Positions 21,562 through 32,347 of a stretch of DNA of 64,000 nt are shown in pieces. Where the stretch lies: the NCBI GenBank assembly GCA_002197995.1, contig NGZR01000004.1, positions 5,518,001 to 5,582,000 on the forward strand, given 5' to 3'. The notes under the pieces were generated by a model that worked only from the letters and a program-made list of their open reading frames with translations, did no database searches and had not been told where the DNA came from. Each line of letters opens with the position of its first letter. Within the stretch, counting starts at the first letter, position 1. Source of the DNA: Gaeumannomyces sp. JS-464. Its lineage: Eukaryota; Ascomycota; Sordariomycetes; Magnaporthales; Magnaporthaceae. A program made the position numbers and the translations under genes.

Positions 21562-24500
21562 GGTGTGTTGGCCGGAGCTCCTCCGGCTTTCCTCCCTCTT
21601 TTTACTCCCTTTTTTTCTTTTCTGTTTTGTTCGAGACTTTTCCCTACCGGCTTCGATCGTCGGTCGGGTGGTTCGCTTGTTCTCCTCGTCGGGTAACCAA
21701 TATCGAGGCTTGTCTGGCTGGCTAAAACACACCTGGCCCGCTGCGAGGCCGTTGTTGGTGGCGATGGCGACGGCGCACCAACACGAGAGATCCATTCATG
21801 GAGGAAAGCATCGGCGGCGCCACTAATTAAAAGGGACTCCCTCCTCTGCCCGCCCGGTCGATCGCGAGCCCGACGCCCCTCACCCTGGCCTTGGAAGCGC
21901 GAGTGCACGACTCGCCAGGAAAGTAGAGGAGGGCAGGCCTGCCTGCCAAAGATTACGTCGCCCCGTTCGCCAGATCCGCCTGGTGGGCTGCTGCCAGGCC
22001 CCGCCAAGCGCAGGCTCGATTTTGTTACTGCTTTTGCTGCGCGCCTCCACCCAGCGTGCCACCGTGCCCTCGAATTTTCCAAACGACTGTCACCAAGCCG
22101 CCGCCCTCGTGGTTTCTGCTTGATGGCGCCGTGCCTCGGGTACCGGCCTGGGAGTTGCAGCATCTCGCATGCTTGGCTCGCCAACGGCGGTACCGATGGA
22201 ACAACTGATAGCTATCCGCGCACATAGCCACCAGACCCCATCGGGGCTCCAGTTCATGCGTCGCGCCGAATTAGGCCAGCAAGTCTCCTGAGCTTTCGCG
22301 ATGGAGCTTCTGGAGCTCGACCCTGCTTGGCATTTCCGTCCAATAATTCTGCGGTCCGCACCGCTACCAGGCGGTCCCTTCTCGCCTCGCCCTGATCCCC
22401 GGATTTTTAGCCTTCCCGCCTCGTTCGAGCAGCCAGACACGCCTTACGTGCCTTTGATTACGCGAAAAACTAACGTGCTCGGGCCACCCCCGTCGACACA
22501 ACGATCATCCACCCCTAGTCTAGCATGACGGGAGGCGTTCCACTGCCGACAGGCACCAAGCTTCTGTCAATAACGAGGTTGGGCTTTCGGCTTTCTGACA
22601 TAATGTTCCACACCGCTACGGAGCTCCATTCAGGCGTCGCGCCAAGCCAGCTTATGCCATTCACGCCTATACATGTTTCAACGTCCATACCAGCACCGGC
22701 TAGATAAGACCAGCCAAGGGGCTGCGGTGTGCGCCCAAGGTGTGATCCAGGAGTCCCGATGGGGCCCACCGGCCTTTGAGCACACCCCTGAGGTCCGTGT
22801 GTTGCCAACCGACCCTGCACGTGGCTGCAATGATGTGGGCCACACGTTGCTGGCCGTCTCGACAACCATCCATCCGCACACACTAGACGCTCTCCCGCAT
22901 CCGCCGGCCGACATTCGACGGTACTAAACATTATGATTTCCCCTGTGTATCCGTCTGAGTTGGCACGCCAAGTAGCCTCGGCGACTCTATGACGTACGGT
23001 TGCTCGACTGTCCATGGTTGAGGCTGCGGGGATAACGGGCATCAGTGCTCACACAAAGTGCCCGCCGTCGGGCTGGATATCTTTTTCCGGCATGGTTTTC
23101 GTAAGTAGTAAATTTACGCAAAGTTTGTGACGGGATTCCCCTTGCATTGCTAGTAGTGCGGTTCCAAAGCCTACCAAGCTAGGTGCCCCCAAAACTATCT
23201 ATGGTGTATCTGGGTTATTCGGCTAACCAAGGGCAGCTTCTATGCTCATGAATCGTCCAGCCTCCGAAAGCTCCCCTGCCAAGAGTCAGAGGCCCTTGGC
23301 GAGATGAATTGTACGGCTCCCTTCTGTGATGTATTCCGCCCAGCCTGCAAGCTTCGACACGTCAGTGGAATTCTAACTTTATGGGTGGCAAAACGGGGAA
23401 TCACGGCTCGAAGAGAGATGTCTTCTTGCGTTCTATGACAGCCCCCTCGAGCAGCTGGCTGATTAGTGTGTTTGGCAAGCCAAACCCTCGACATATCACT
23501 TGACGCCATCGAGGGCGTCACCTCGGCAAGCCCGAGTGGTAGCCGCACCTGCGGGTGGAATGACGTCCCCCAAGCTCGGCGGGCAACCCCGAAACTGGAG
23601 CTCCTGGCTTCCAGGAAGGAAGAACTCGCCGAGATCTCCGAGATAGGGTAGGCCACGAGGTGCTGGCGAGGGTCGAGAGACGTCGGAGGGATGTAACTGC
23701 ACGCCGCAGCCGCTTTGTCCCCCACTAGTGAGCCCTTGATCATGTCACTCGGTCTAGGTGGCATCGTGGACAGTTTCGTTTTAAGCGCCCCTATGGCTCT
23801 AGACAGAGCGCAAGGTAGCCGAGATGTCTTGCATCAGACCTAAAGTCTTGTAGCTGCGTGGCCAGTCTCGGGATCTAGCATCGGTGCAGCTGCCAATCTA
23901 GGTAATGGTCAGGATGCCTAGCGGGCTTAGCTGACCCGACGCGCCGTTTCTCGGTCTGCCATGCCGAGGCCGCAGGGAAAGCTAAATTGATGGAGAGGGC
24001 CAGGCCACGCGGAGGCGGAAAGCTGCAAATGGGTGAGTGTTTACCCAGGGTAGCACGGAGAATGACACAATTCCTTTCGGCCATGGACCGATTTCTCGTC
24101 AAAAACACACAGACGACGGCCAACATGTTTTCCCGTATGCGGGTGCAACTCTGCGAGGCGAAACAAAGAAGGGGAATTTCCCTTCCGGTCCTTTTCTTCC
24201 GCCTGCCCTGGCTGGTCCCAGCAGAGGCCTCAAACGAGCACACGGGCCCCGCCCCACTTGGATGGGGACCTTTTTCAGGACTATCACGTCACCAAACGCG
24301 GGGTAAACCTGACTGAGTTGAGGGGAAGCTGCAGCGCTAATGCCCCGAAAGGCATGGCGTTTCCGGCTGGGCTGGGCTGTGCGAGGCCAAGCGGGAGTAG
24401 CAGCAGGTTGCAGAAAGCTGTGTGGTTCTCGGCCGATGCCGCTCGACGTCGGGCCGCCCGGCCGAGGCAATGGCGATGCGCTGATGCATTGCCGGGCAGT

Positions 24501-24588
24501 CTGGCGTCCATTCCTGGCAGCCTTTTCTCCAGTTGCCGGCCAGCCAGCACCAAAACTCTACACCACGCCAGCCACTAATCACAACACC
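21562..24588. other. 3-kb intergenic region without a convincing gene
   Basis: Open frames on both strands up to about 180 residues occur (for example 22515-23042 and 23246-23764, both minus), but they show no domain, signal peptide or membrane pattern. Two short similar segments ending in CGTCGCGCC occur near 22250 and 22630. The part nearest 24588 is presumably the transhydrogenase promoter. Confidence 0.45.
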
Positions 24589-26081
24589 ATGAGCCTGGCC
24601 ATCAGAGCAGCCCCGTCGACAGCGGCGAGGGCCGTCGGCCTGCTGCGCACCATCCAGTACACGCACCCGCCCTCCTGCCCCTGCCACTCCAACCCAGGCC
24701 ACCACCACCACCGCCAGAACAATGCCGCAACCCCCTACCAGCGCCGCCTGTCCAGGAGGCAGCTGGCCACGCCCGCGTCGGAGCCCAAGGAGTACGCCTT
24801 CGAGATGGCGGCCTCGTCCATCCGCTTCGGCGAGGGCGTCACCATGGAGGTGGGCATGGACCTGCGCAACATGGGCGCCAAGCGCGTGTGCGTCGTCACG
24901 GACCAGACGGTCGACCGGCTGTACGCCATGTCACAGGTGCGCGAGAGCCTGGCGCGCGAGGGATCAACTTTGAGGTCTTCAACCGCGTCAAGATCGAGCC
25001 CAAGGACAGCTCCGTGCGCGAGGCCATCGACTGGGTCAAGCCCTACAACCCGGACGCCTTCCTGGCCGTCGGCGGCGGCTCCGTCATCGACACGGCCAAG
25101 CTGATGAACCTGTACTCTTGCTACCCGGACGCGCCCTTCCTCGACTTTGTCAACGCGCCGCTGGGCGCGGGCAGGCCGGTCGACAAGCCGCTCAAGCCGC
25201 TGATCGCGGTGCCGACCACGGCGGGCACGGGCTCCGAGACGACGGGCACCGCCATCTTCGACCTCGAGTCGCGCCGCGCCAAGACGGGCGTGGCGCACCG
25301 CAACCTCAAGCCGACGCTGGGCATCTGCGACCCGCTCAACACGCGCACCATGCCGGCCGCCGTCAAGGCCGCCTCGGGGCTCGACGTGCTCTGCCACTCG
25401 CTCGAGTCGTGGACCGCCATCCCCTACACGGAGCGCACGCCGCGGCCCGCGAACCCCATCAACCGGCCCGCCTACCAGGGTGCGAACCCCATCAGCGACA
25501 TCTTCTCGCTGAGCGCCCTGCGCAGCACCGTCAAGTACCTGCCCCGCGCCGTCAGGGACCCAGACGACGCCGAGGCGCAGCGCGAGATGCTGCTGGCCGC
25601 CACCCTGGCCGGCGTCGGCTTCGGCAACGCCGGCGTGCACCTGTGCCACGGCATGTCGTACCCCATCTCGGGCCAGAACCCGGGCTACAAGCACGAGGGC
25701 TACGAGGTGCCGCACCCCATCATCCCGCACGGCGTGTCCGTCGCCGTTTCCGCCCCCGCCGTTTTCCGGTTCACGGGCCCCTCCAACCCGGACCGCCACC
25801 TCGAGGCTGCCGCGGCCTTTGGCGTTGACGTTTCCAACGCCAAGCGCGAGAGCGCCGGCGAGATTTTGGGGGATGCCATTACCCGTTTTCTGGGCGATCT
25901 TGGCGACCAGCCCGCCGGCCTGAGCGAGCTCGGATTCCGCCCCGAGCACATTGATCAGCTGGTCGACGGCACCATCCCCCAGGCCAGGGTGCTGATGCTC
26001 GCGCCCGGTCTGGCCACGACAGAGCTGGAGAGGGAGAGGGAGCAGCTTCGGGGCTTGTTTGAGGAGGCCATGAAACACTGA
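24589..26081 (+). CDS. ADHFE1: Hydroxyacid-oxoacid transhydrogenase, mitochondrial (iron-containing alcohol dehydrogenase family)
   Basis: Catalyses cofactor-coupled oxidation of 4-hydroxybutyrate to succinic semialdehyde with reduction of 2-oxoglutarate to D-2-hydroxyglutarate in characterised HOT enzymes. The start at 24589 gives a basic, Ser/Ala-rich presequence (SLAIRAAPSTAARAVGLLR) that suggests mitochondrial import. The dinucleotide motif FLAVGGGSVIDTAKLMN, the AVPTTAGTGSETTG segment and the metal-ligand region GVHLCHGMSYPISG followed by HPIIPHGVSVA are diagnostic of the family. The protein ends LRGLFEEAMKH at 26081. One base is missing near 24960 (frame shifts between SLAREG and INFEVFN); everything else is continuous. 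There is no intron. It is convergent with the FAD oxidoreductase gene, 188 bp away. Confidence 0.93.
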
Positions 26082-26269
26082 TGATTTTTACGACGGCATG
26101 TGAACACTAACGACGAAAGGAAATTCATGGATGGGGGCACGCACACATTATCATTAAAAGGTCATCTGCATACCACCAAACTGCGGATGCCAACGGCCAA
26201 TGCATAAATCCACCCCATGTGTCTCACCACCACCCCCACCAACCAACCTCTATTGCTCCCTCAATCCAA

Positions 26270-27790
26270 TCAAGCCTTCCACCCGCCCATCCTGTTGCGG
26301 ACAGGCGTTGGGTCGACTTCCTTGGCGACCTTGGCGGCCAGCTGGCGCTTCTCGGGCCGCAGGCGGCCAAAATAGTCCTGGCCGCGGTAGACGTCGTTGG
26401 CGAAGAGCGGGCGGAAGGCGTCCTTGGTGACGCCCTCGGCGGCGAACTTGTCGACGAGGGCCTTCATGCCCTTTGTCATGTCGTCGGCGGCGCGCTCGGC
26501 CAGGCCGTCATCCCAGGGGGCCAGGTACGACAGGTCGTACTCGTAGATGAGGCGGTCGGCGTCGTCGTCCAGGTCCAGCAGGTCGCCGCCCTTGGCGCGC
26601 GCGCGGCGGCGGCCATGGACCGCGGGACGGGCTGGATGGCCATGCTGCTCGTCAGGCCCAGGATGCCGCCGTAGTCGCGCGACGTCTTGTTCCAGTGGTC
26701 GTAGTAGGCGCGCATGACCTTGAGCATGGACTGCGGCGACGTGTCGGTCGGCAGCACGGCCGTCTCGGTCGCGACCTTGTAGCGCGTGCCGCGCAGCACG
26801 ATGGCGCTGTTGCCCGCCAGGAGGTCGCCGTAGCTCTGCGTCTTGCACGTATTGATGAGCGGGCGGAGCGCCTTGAAGTCGTCAAACACGCCGTCGGGCA
26901 CCGTGGGGCCGTCCGTAGAAGAAGAAGACGACCCAGAGCTCGATCAGGCCCGACAGCACCAGCTGCACCGTCGGGATGATGGCGGCCCGCGGGTGGTCCG
27001 GGTACTCGTTTGTGAACTTTGCGATGGCGGCCAGCATCTTGTCGGCCTTGTCGCTGCCGCCCGTGAAGAACATGAGCCCGCCCCAGACCTGGCCGATGGG
27101 GATGGCGTCCATGACGTAGGCGGTGACGATGCCGAAGTTGTTGGTGCCGCCCTTGATGGCGGCGAAGAGGTCCGGGCGCTCCGTCTTGGAGGCCGTGACG
27201 ATGGACCCGTCGGCGAGCACGACCTCGGCGGCCGCGAGGTTGTTGACGCCCCAGCCGTAGCGCGGGCTGAGGAACGAGAAGCCGCCGCCGTTCATGTAGC
27301 CGCCGACGCCGACCTCGCCGACGCGCGAGCCCGCGACTGTGACGTTGAAGGGGTCCAAGGCGCGCTGCACGTCGGTCCAGCGGGAGCCGGTGCCGACGCG
27401 GACGAGCCGCTTGTCGGCGTCGTACCGGACCTCGGTCAGGCGGCGGACCGAGATCAGCGGCCCGCCCTTGACGCTGTTGTGGCCGTCGTTGGCGCTGAGC
27501 CCGCCGGCCTTGATGGCGAAGGCGTCGCCGTTGCCGCTGGCCGTCAGGGCCTTGACGACCTCGCTGACCTGCTGCGCCGACGTGGGCAGCACGACGCACG
27601 CGGGCTTGAGGTCGGCCGACGCGCGCGACCAGTACTCGTCCATCTCGGCCGCGAAGGGCGCCTTGGGGATGGCGAAGCGGTCCGTCTGGACGTCGACATT
27701 GCCGCCGGCCTTGAGGAGGTCGCAGGTTTGCGAGGCGGCGGCGGCGGACGCGAGGAGCGCCAAGCCCAGGGAAGCCGAGGGCGCGAGCAT
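26270..27790 (-). CDS. Secreted FAD-linked oxidoreductase (PCMH-type FAD-binding domain); two frameshifts
   Basis: Member of the fungal FAD_binding_4 oxidase family; the substrate is unknown. The start at 27790 gives a signal peptide (LAPSASLGLALLASAAAA). FAD-domain landmarks: KPACVVLPTSAQQVSEVVK, the loop IKAGGLSANDGHNSVKGG, then LISVRRLTEVRYD, GVGGYMNGGGFSFLSPRYGW and VVLADGSIVTAS. In most relatives the loop reads GGHS, where the His carries FAD covalently; here it is GGLS. The C-terminal half continues in other frames after shifts near 26905 (FFFYGRP to GPTVPDGVFDDFKALR) and near 26610 (before AKGGDLLDLDDDADRLIYE). The end, GQDYFGRLRPEKRQLAAKV, resembles the BBE-like terminus (Y-x-x-x-x-R-L). 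Confidence 0.87.
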
Positions 27791-29451
27791 GGTTGCCTGT
27801 CTGTCTGTCTGGCTGGCTGGGTAAAAAAGAAGAAGGGTCTTTCTTTTCCTCAGTCTGGCCGTGAGTGACCAAGTGCCGGATGGGGAGGAAGAGACAGCGG
27901 CAGCATCGTGGAATGGGGTGTCCGCCGTGGGGCTCTTCTTTTATGGACGGCATGCAGCGTGGAGTCGTATACCGTCCCGTACGCAGGGCATACGGGGTAC
28001 GACGGATGCGAGGTCCTCGGGCCAAGGCTTGTCGAAATCGTGGAATCAGGGGCTGGGCGATGCAGCTCAGGGGTGTTCGATATATGCCAGCGGGGAAAAT
28101 ACGCGTTACGCGAGTCGGGCCCAGCGGGCACTCGATCCTCTTTGGGCGGCTTCCCGCAGTCGGCAGTCCAGGCAGGGTGCCATGTCCAGGCGCGCGCAAT
28201 GTCACTTCCTCATGCAAGAGCGCGCGCATGTCACTTTCCTCATGCAAGAGCCCGGTCGGCAGCTTGGTGAAATTGGACGGCTATTGGCATTGGTAATTGT
28301 CTATGCGTGGCCCGTCATGTTTCCCCAGATGAAAGCCTGCAGTCCGTTAAGCATAGACCGCAGGAAATAGGAGAGGATATGGAAACAGGAAAAGAGTCCT
28401 CACAGGACAAGTTGGGTTATCGATGCTGCGAACTTTTAATTGGCGCGAGCAAGTGCCTGTCTATGACTGGGGAAAAAAAGATGGTGAAGGCATCATCTTG
28501 CCTTTGCGTATGGTCCGAGCTTTCTGGGGCTGGGCTGCTGCAATAGCGTGCGCTAGGGAAGCGCTCTAAACTCCGCGGGATTTGTCACTTTTTAGTTTTC
28601 GCGTCAATTTGCAGAAAAGTTTTAGCGTCAATAAAGAACCTTAGATGGTCGGCCAATAATCGCACTGCGCAATGTTCATCATGCGTCGAAAACGACGCAC
28701 TTGTTCAGCCTCAAAAGAAAACCTTGTCCACAGGCCCCACGCCAACAAGATCACGAAGCTGCCAGGGCGATATCTGGTGCTCTCTGACTTGGATTGGCCA
28801 AGCCCGCAAGCATCACAGCAAGACCAGCGCCGAGACTGCAGCCAAACAGCTCAAATCGCAGCCGGCTTTGTGTATCTGACAGCACCAGAACAAGCCCGCC
28901 AATCGTCGCTTCCCACCTTTACTACGGCGGCGGTGTCTGCCAGTAAGAGAAAGTGGCTCAGCCGCGGCCAAGACTGCGCGAGCCCCTGGCGTGCTGCCCC
29001 GCCCTGAGTAAGCTGGGCCTTTTTGGGGCAGGCAGCACACCATTCACCACCAAGACGTCACCCGAGATTCCAAAGCAGCACAATGGCTGTGAAGGTCAAC
29101 GGCCGGCAGAGGAAAATGGAGGGCACAGCAGCAACTAAAAACGTGCTTGTCGGGACCTGGGTGGATGCATATGTATGCGCTACGATGCGCGCTTTCGATA
29201 TTGAACTGGTCCAGGAACCACCATACTTTATCTTCTCAGGAGCTCTCCAGTAAACGACAAGGCCAAACAGATCCTCGAATATTGTCGATTTACCACCGCC
29301 CTTCCCATCCCAAAGGATCCTCACTTTGATATTGCGTAATCCCCAAGGACTCTAACCAAAGACACAGACAAACACCAGCGACGAGATACACACCCAACCG
29401 TTTCCCCTTCCACTTACACTACTCACCTAGGACCCAGACAGATCCGACAAC
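27791..29451. other. Intergenic region upstream of two divergent genes
   Basis: Holds the promoter of the FAD oxidoreductase (left, minus) and of the small PPPY protein (right, plus). A GTCT/GGCT microsatellite lies immediately upstream of the FAD gene start, and a 30-bp tandem duplication at 28191-28250. No gene is supported. Confidence 0.5.
28191..28250 (+). repeat. 30-bp tandem duplication
   Basis: Two adjacent 30-bp copies starting CGCGCGCA and ending CATGCAAGAG (28191-28220 and 28221-28250). They differ only by a small A/T length change inside. The duplication lies about 400 bp upstream of the FAD oxidoreductase start. Confidence 0.9.
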
Positions 29452-29994
29452 ATGAGCGGCTTCTCCTCCCCCTCCGCCTCGCCCCGCGCCCGCTCGCGCT
29501 CGCGGTCCCCCACCATCAACATCTCCAAGCAGCTCCCGTCCATCCCCGAGGACGCGGAGCCGTGCGCCGCCGCCACCTTCCCCCACCCGCCCTCGCCGCC
29601 GCCCTACGACGAGCAGGACGAGGAGCGCGCGGCCCTGATCCGCGAGCACCTGCACCGCGTCTTTGAGCTGGTCAACAGCGAGCAGTCCGTCCAGCAGCAG
29701 CAGCAGCAATACCGCGGCCGCCCGTTCCAGCACCGCGTCCAGTACAACTTCGACCCGGAATGGCACGGCGCCCAGGCATCCGAGTTCTACCAGGCTGCCC
29801 GCCGCCGCCAGCAGGTCCAGATCCTGGGCCTGCTGCTCTTTGGGCTTTTCATCTTCTCCTTTGTCGGCCTCTTCGTCTTTTTTGTTGTCGTCGGCATCCG
29901 CAGCCACAGCCGCGCCGCGAGCGAGTGGAGAAGCGCAGGCAATGCCTCATCAGCCACGGCAGGGCGCCCACTGCCAGGGCCCGAGTCCTTATAA
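29452..29994 (+). CDS. Small single-pass membrane protein with a PPPY motif
   Basis: Unrecognised 180-residue protein with an intact frame and a good start context (ACAACATGAGC). An Arg/Ser-rich N-terminus (PRARSRSRSP) is followed by PSPPPYDEQDEE. The PPPY at residues 49-52 fits the WW-domain ligand of Nedd4/Rsp5 ubiquitin ligases. A Gln run (80-86), the segment VQYNFDPEWHGAQASEFYQA and one strongly hydrophobic helix at about 122-148 (LGLLLFGLFIFSFVGLFVFF) follow, with a short tail. By architecture it could be an Rsp5 adaptor, but this is inference. There is no signal peptide. Confidence 0.65.
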   Translation: MSGFSSPSASPRARSRSRSPTINISKQLPSIPEDAEPCAAATFPHPPSPPPYDEQDEERAALIREHLHRVFELVNSEQSVQQQQQQYRGRPFQHRVQYNFDPEWHGAQASEFYQAARRRQQVQILGLLLFGLFIFSFVGLFVFFVVVGIRSHSRAASEWRSAGNASSATAGRPLPGPESL

Positions 29995-30347
29995 ACCGCT
30001 GGTGATCACACTGGCTCTTCTTTCTTCCTTCTCTTCTTCTTTGTTCTTGATACCCATTTTTTATTTTCTTTTCTATTTTCTTTTACGTTCGACCCGACTT
30101 TTCACAGCCGGGTCACAGGGATATGGCGTTTAGGGACACGGTACATCCGGCGGACTCGACTTTTCCATCTGGCGTTCAGGGCTGCGTGGATTCTATGAAA
30201 AAAAAATCAGGTATTTAGCTGACCAATTCAGGGTTTGCTCGCAAGCAATAGGAAATATTTCTCAAAAACTCGTACTATTCCATGTCCATCTCCACGATGA
30301 CCCCTGAGACCAACTCCCCAGATAATACCTATCCAATTAATGCGTAG
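29995..30347. other. Convergent intergenic region
   Basis: A 353-bp 3'-3' gap between the PPPY protein gene and the MFS gene. It is T-rich after 30010 and shows no gene. Confidence 0.5.
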
Positions 30348-32347
30348 CTACCTCCGAATGCTGCTCCGGTGCACCTTTGCCAGCCACGTCCGGGCCATAA
30401 AGGCACGGATGCGCTTGCCCCAGACCATAAACACAATGAGCGCCAGGTTGTTGACGAGCAGCAGCGACATGAAGACGCCGGCGATCATGACGGCGTACCG
30501 GTGGCTCGTCACCCACTCGAGCAGGTCGATGCCCATGCCGAAGCTGATGGCCTGTTTGCCCAGGTTCATGGCGATGAGCATCTCGCTGATGTTGGACTGG
30601 TAGCTGTCGATGGCGTAGGCGAGCGTGAAGGTGAAGTAGAAGTAGGACGCGAACTGCGTCAAGCCGACGCCCAGAAAGTACACGATCCAGTGCAGGTCCC
30701 GCTCGGCCGCGAGCCCGAACAGCACGAGCCCCGTGGGCGCGATCACCATGGCGGGCAGCATGACGCCGAGGCGCATCTCGGCCTCGCGGATCCCACCGTT
30801 GCGCTTTGTCAAGCGCGCGGCGAGGCGGTCCGACGACGACGTGAAGAAAAAGGCGAGCACGTAGGCGATCACGGTCGCGACGGCGAGCAGGCCCGCGTCC
30901 GTCTGGGACCAGTTGTACGGCGGCTGCACCACCTTGAGCGGGAAGATGTAGTTGAAGGTCAGGGCGCCCAGGCCGATGTAGATGCCTGCATTTTCGGCAG
31001 TGAGTGACTGGCTAGGCAAAACGGAGAAGGGTTCGCCGACGCTTACCGTATGTGGTAACCACCCAAAAGACGTGGGGCACAAGAAAGTAGGTGAAGGACC
31101 TCGCGATCATGATGAAGAAGTCCGAGTCGTGCTCCCAGACTCCCCAGAACTTGAGTGTCTGGAGAAAAGTCTTTCGGGGCGGGATGTTCTCCTCGGCAGA
31201 TACCCCCACGTTCTCCTCCGCATCGGCCGCAGCCGGCGGCTTCTCGCCATCCGACGACGGCGCAGCAGACACGTCAGGGTCGGCAACGGACGCCGCATCG
31301 CGATGGTAGCACGTCTCCTCGACGACAAAGAAGGCCAGGATCAGCAGGGCAACGGCAAATGCGAACTCGACGTAGAAGAAGAGCCGCCACGAGTAGCCGC
31401 CCTCGAGCATGTAGCCGGCGTAGAGCGGGCCGGTGGCGCCGAGGCAGAGGCAGACGGTGTAGTAGCCCAGGCGCTTGCCGCGCTCGTGCAGAAAGAAGAT
31501 GTCGTTGACCAGCTGCACGGGCAGGGCCTCGCACACGCTCGAGCCGAAGGCGTGGATGACGCGCGAGGCCATCAGCGTCGAGAAGGACGTGGCTTGGGCG
31601 CAGCCGATCAGGCCGCCGCAGTACTGTGTTGCCGGATTAGTACACATCGCTTGCTGGTCCTGCTTCTCGAATGAGCGATGGGTCCAGGGACGCACAAACA
31701 GCAGAGAAACGAGCATAATGGGCCGCCGGCCAAACTTGTGGTAGAGCGGCACAAAGAGCAGCGAGCCAAACCCGAACGCCAGGTTTGCATAGCTAACAAG
31801 GCCGGACGCCTCGTTGGGCGAGACATTGAACTCGGCGGCGTAGATGCCGATGTATACCGACGGGCCGAGGAGGGCCGTGTTGGAGAGGAACGAGTAGAGA
31901 GAGCAGGCGATGAGGATCAGGGATTTTTTGACGCTTGACCACTGCAGAGGAGAAGTGTGTGTGAGCTGCTCTCGTTCGTCCGAAAGAACATGCTGCTCGG
32001 CAGAAGATGGAATACCTGAAGCGGGTCGTTCGGATCTAAAGCCGGGACTGGGAACAGTGCCTGTCCATAAGCCGTGTCGTCGCCCTCTGCATCATGCTGT
32101 TAGGTTCCGCGTCGTCGCTCTTCCCCATGACCATCATCGAGACCTCGGCCTGACATACCAGCAGCGGTGAGGTCGACGGTGCCGGGAATGTCTCCAGCGT
32201 GGGCATGGCTGTGTTTATCGTGTGAGCCTGTGCAGATGGATAAAAACCATCACCGCCACCAAGCCCGAGTGCCTCTCACGGTGGCGAAAATACTGAGGGA
32301 GATATTTACCTCCGCACCAGATGAATGGGCTTGGCCTGAGGTGCCAT
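30348..32347 (-). CDS. MFS transporter (DHA1-type drug:H+ antiporter-like), six exons
   Basis: Twelve-span major facilitator of the fungal DHA1 group, expected at the plasma membrane; the substrate is unknown. The exons are 32310-32347, 32159-32208, 32016-32086, 31696-31941, 31047-31623 and 30348-30985. All introns are GT-AG, and the spliced length is 1620 bases (539 residues) without any frameshift. The N-terminus carries the family cytoplasmic signature (GDIPGTVDL and DPNDPLQW at residues 47-54). Motif A is LFVPLYHKFGRRPIMLVSLL. The region FLHERGKRLGYYTVCLCLGA and the antiporter-like GATGPLYAGYMLEGGYSWRL follow. A long loop containing DAASVADPDVSAAPSSDGE separates the two six-helix halves. 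It ends TWLAKVHRSSIRR. Confidence 0.92.

Noticed and set aside
22515..23764. Two minus-strand frames of about 175 residues
   Set aside because: No domain, signal peptide, helix pattern or codon-use signal; likely chance frames.
24735..26078. 447-codon open frame on the minus strand
   Set aside because: Antisense shadow of the transhydrogenase gene; composition is unnatural (Gly/Arg/Val-rich) and no domain is visible.
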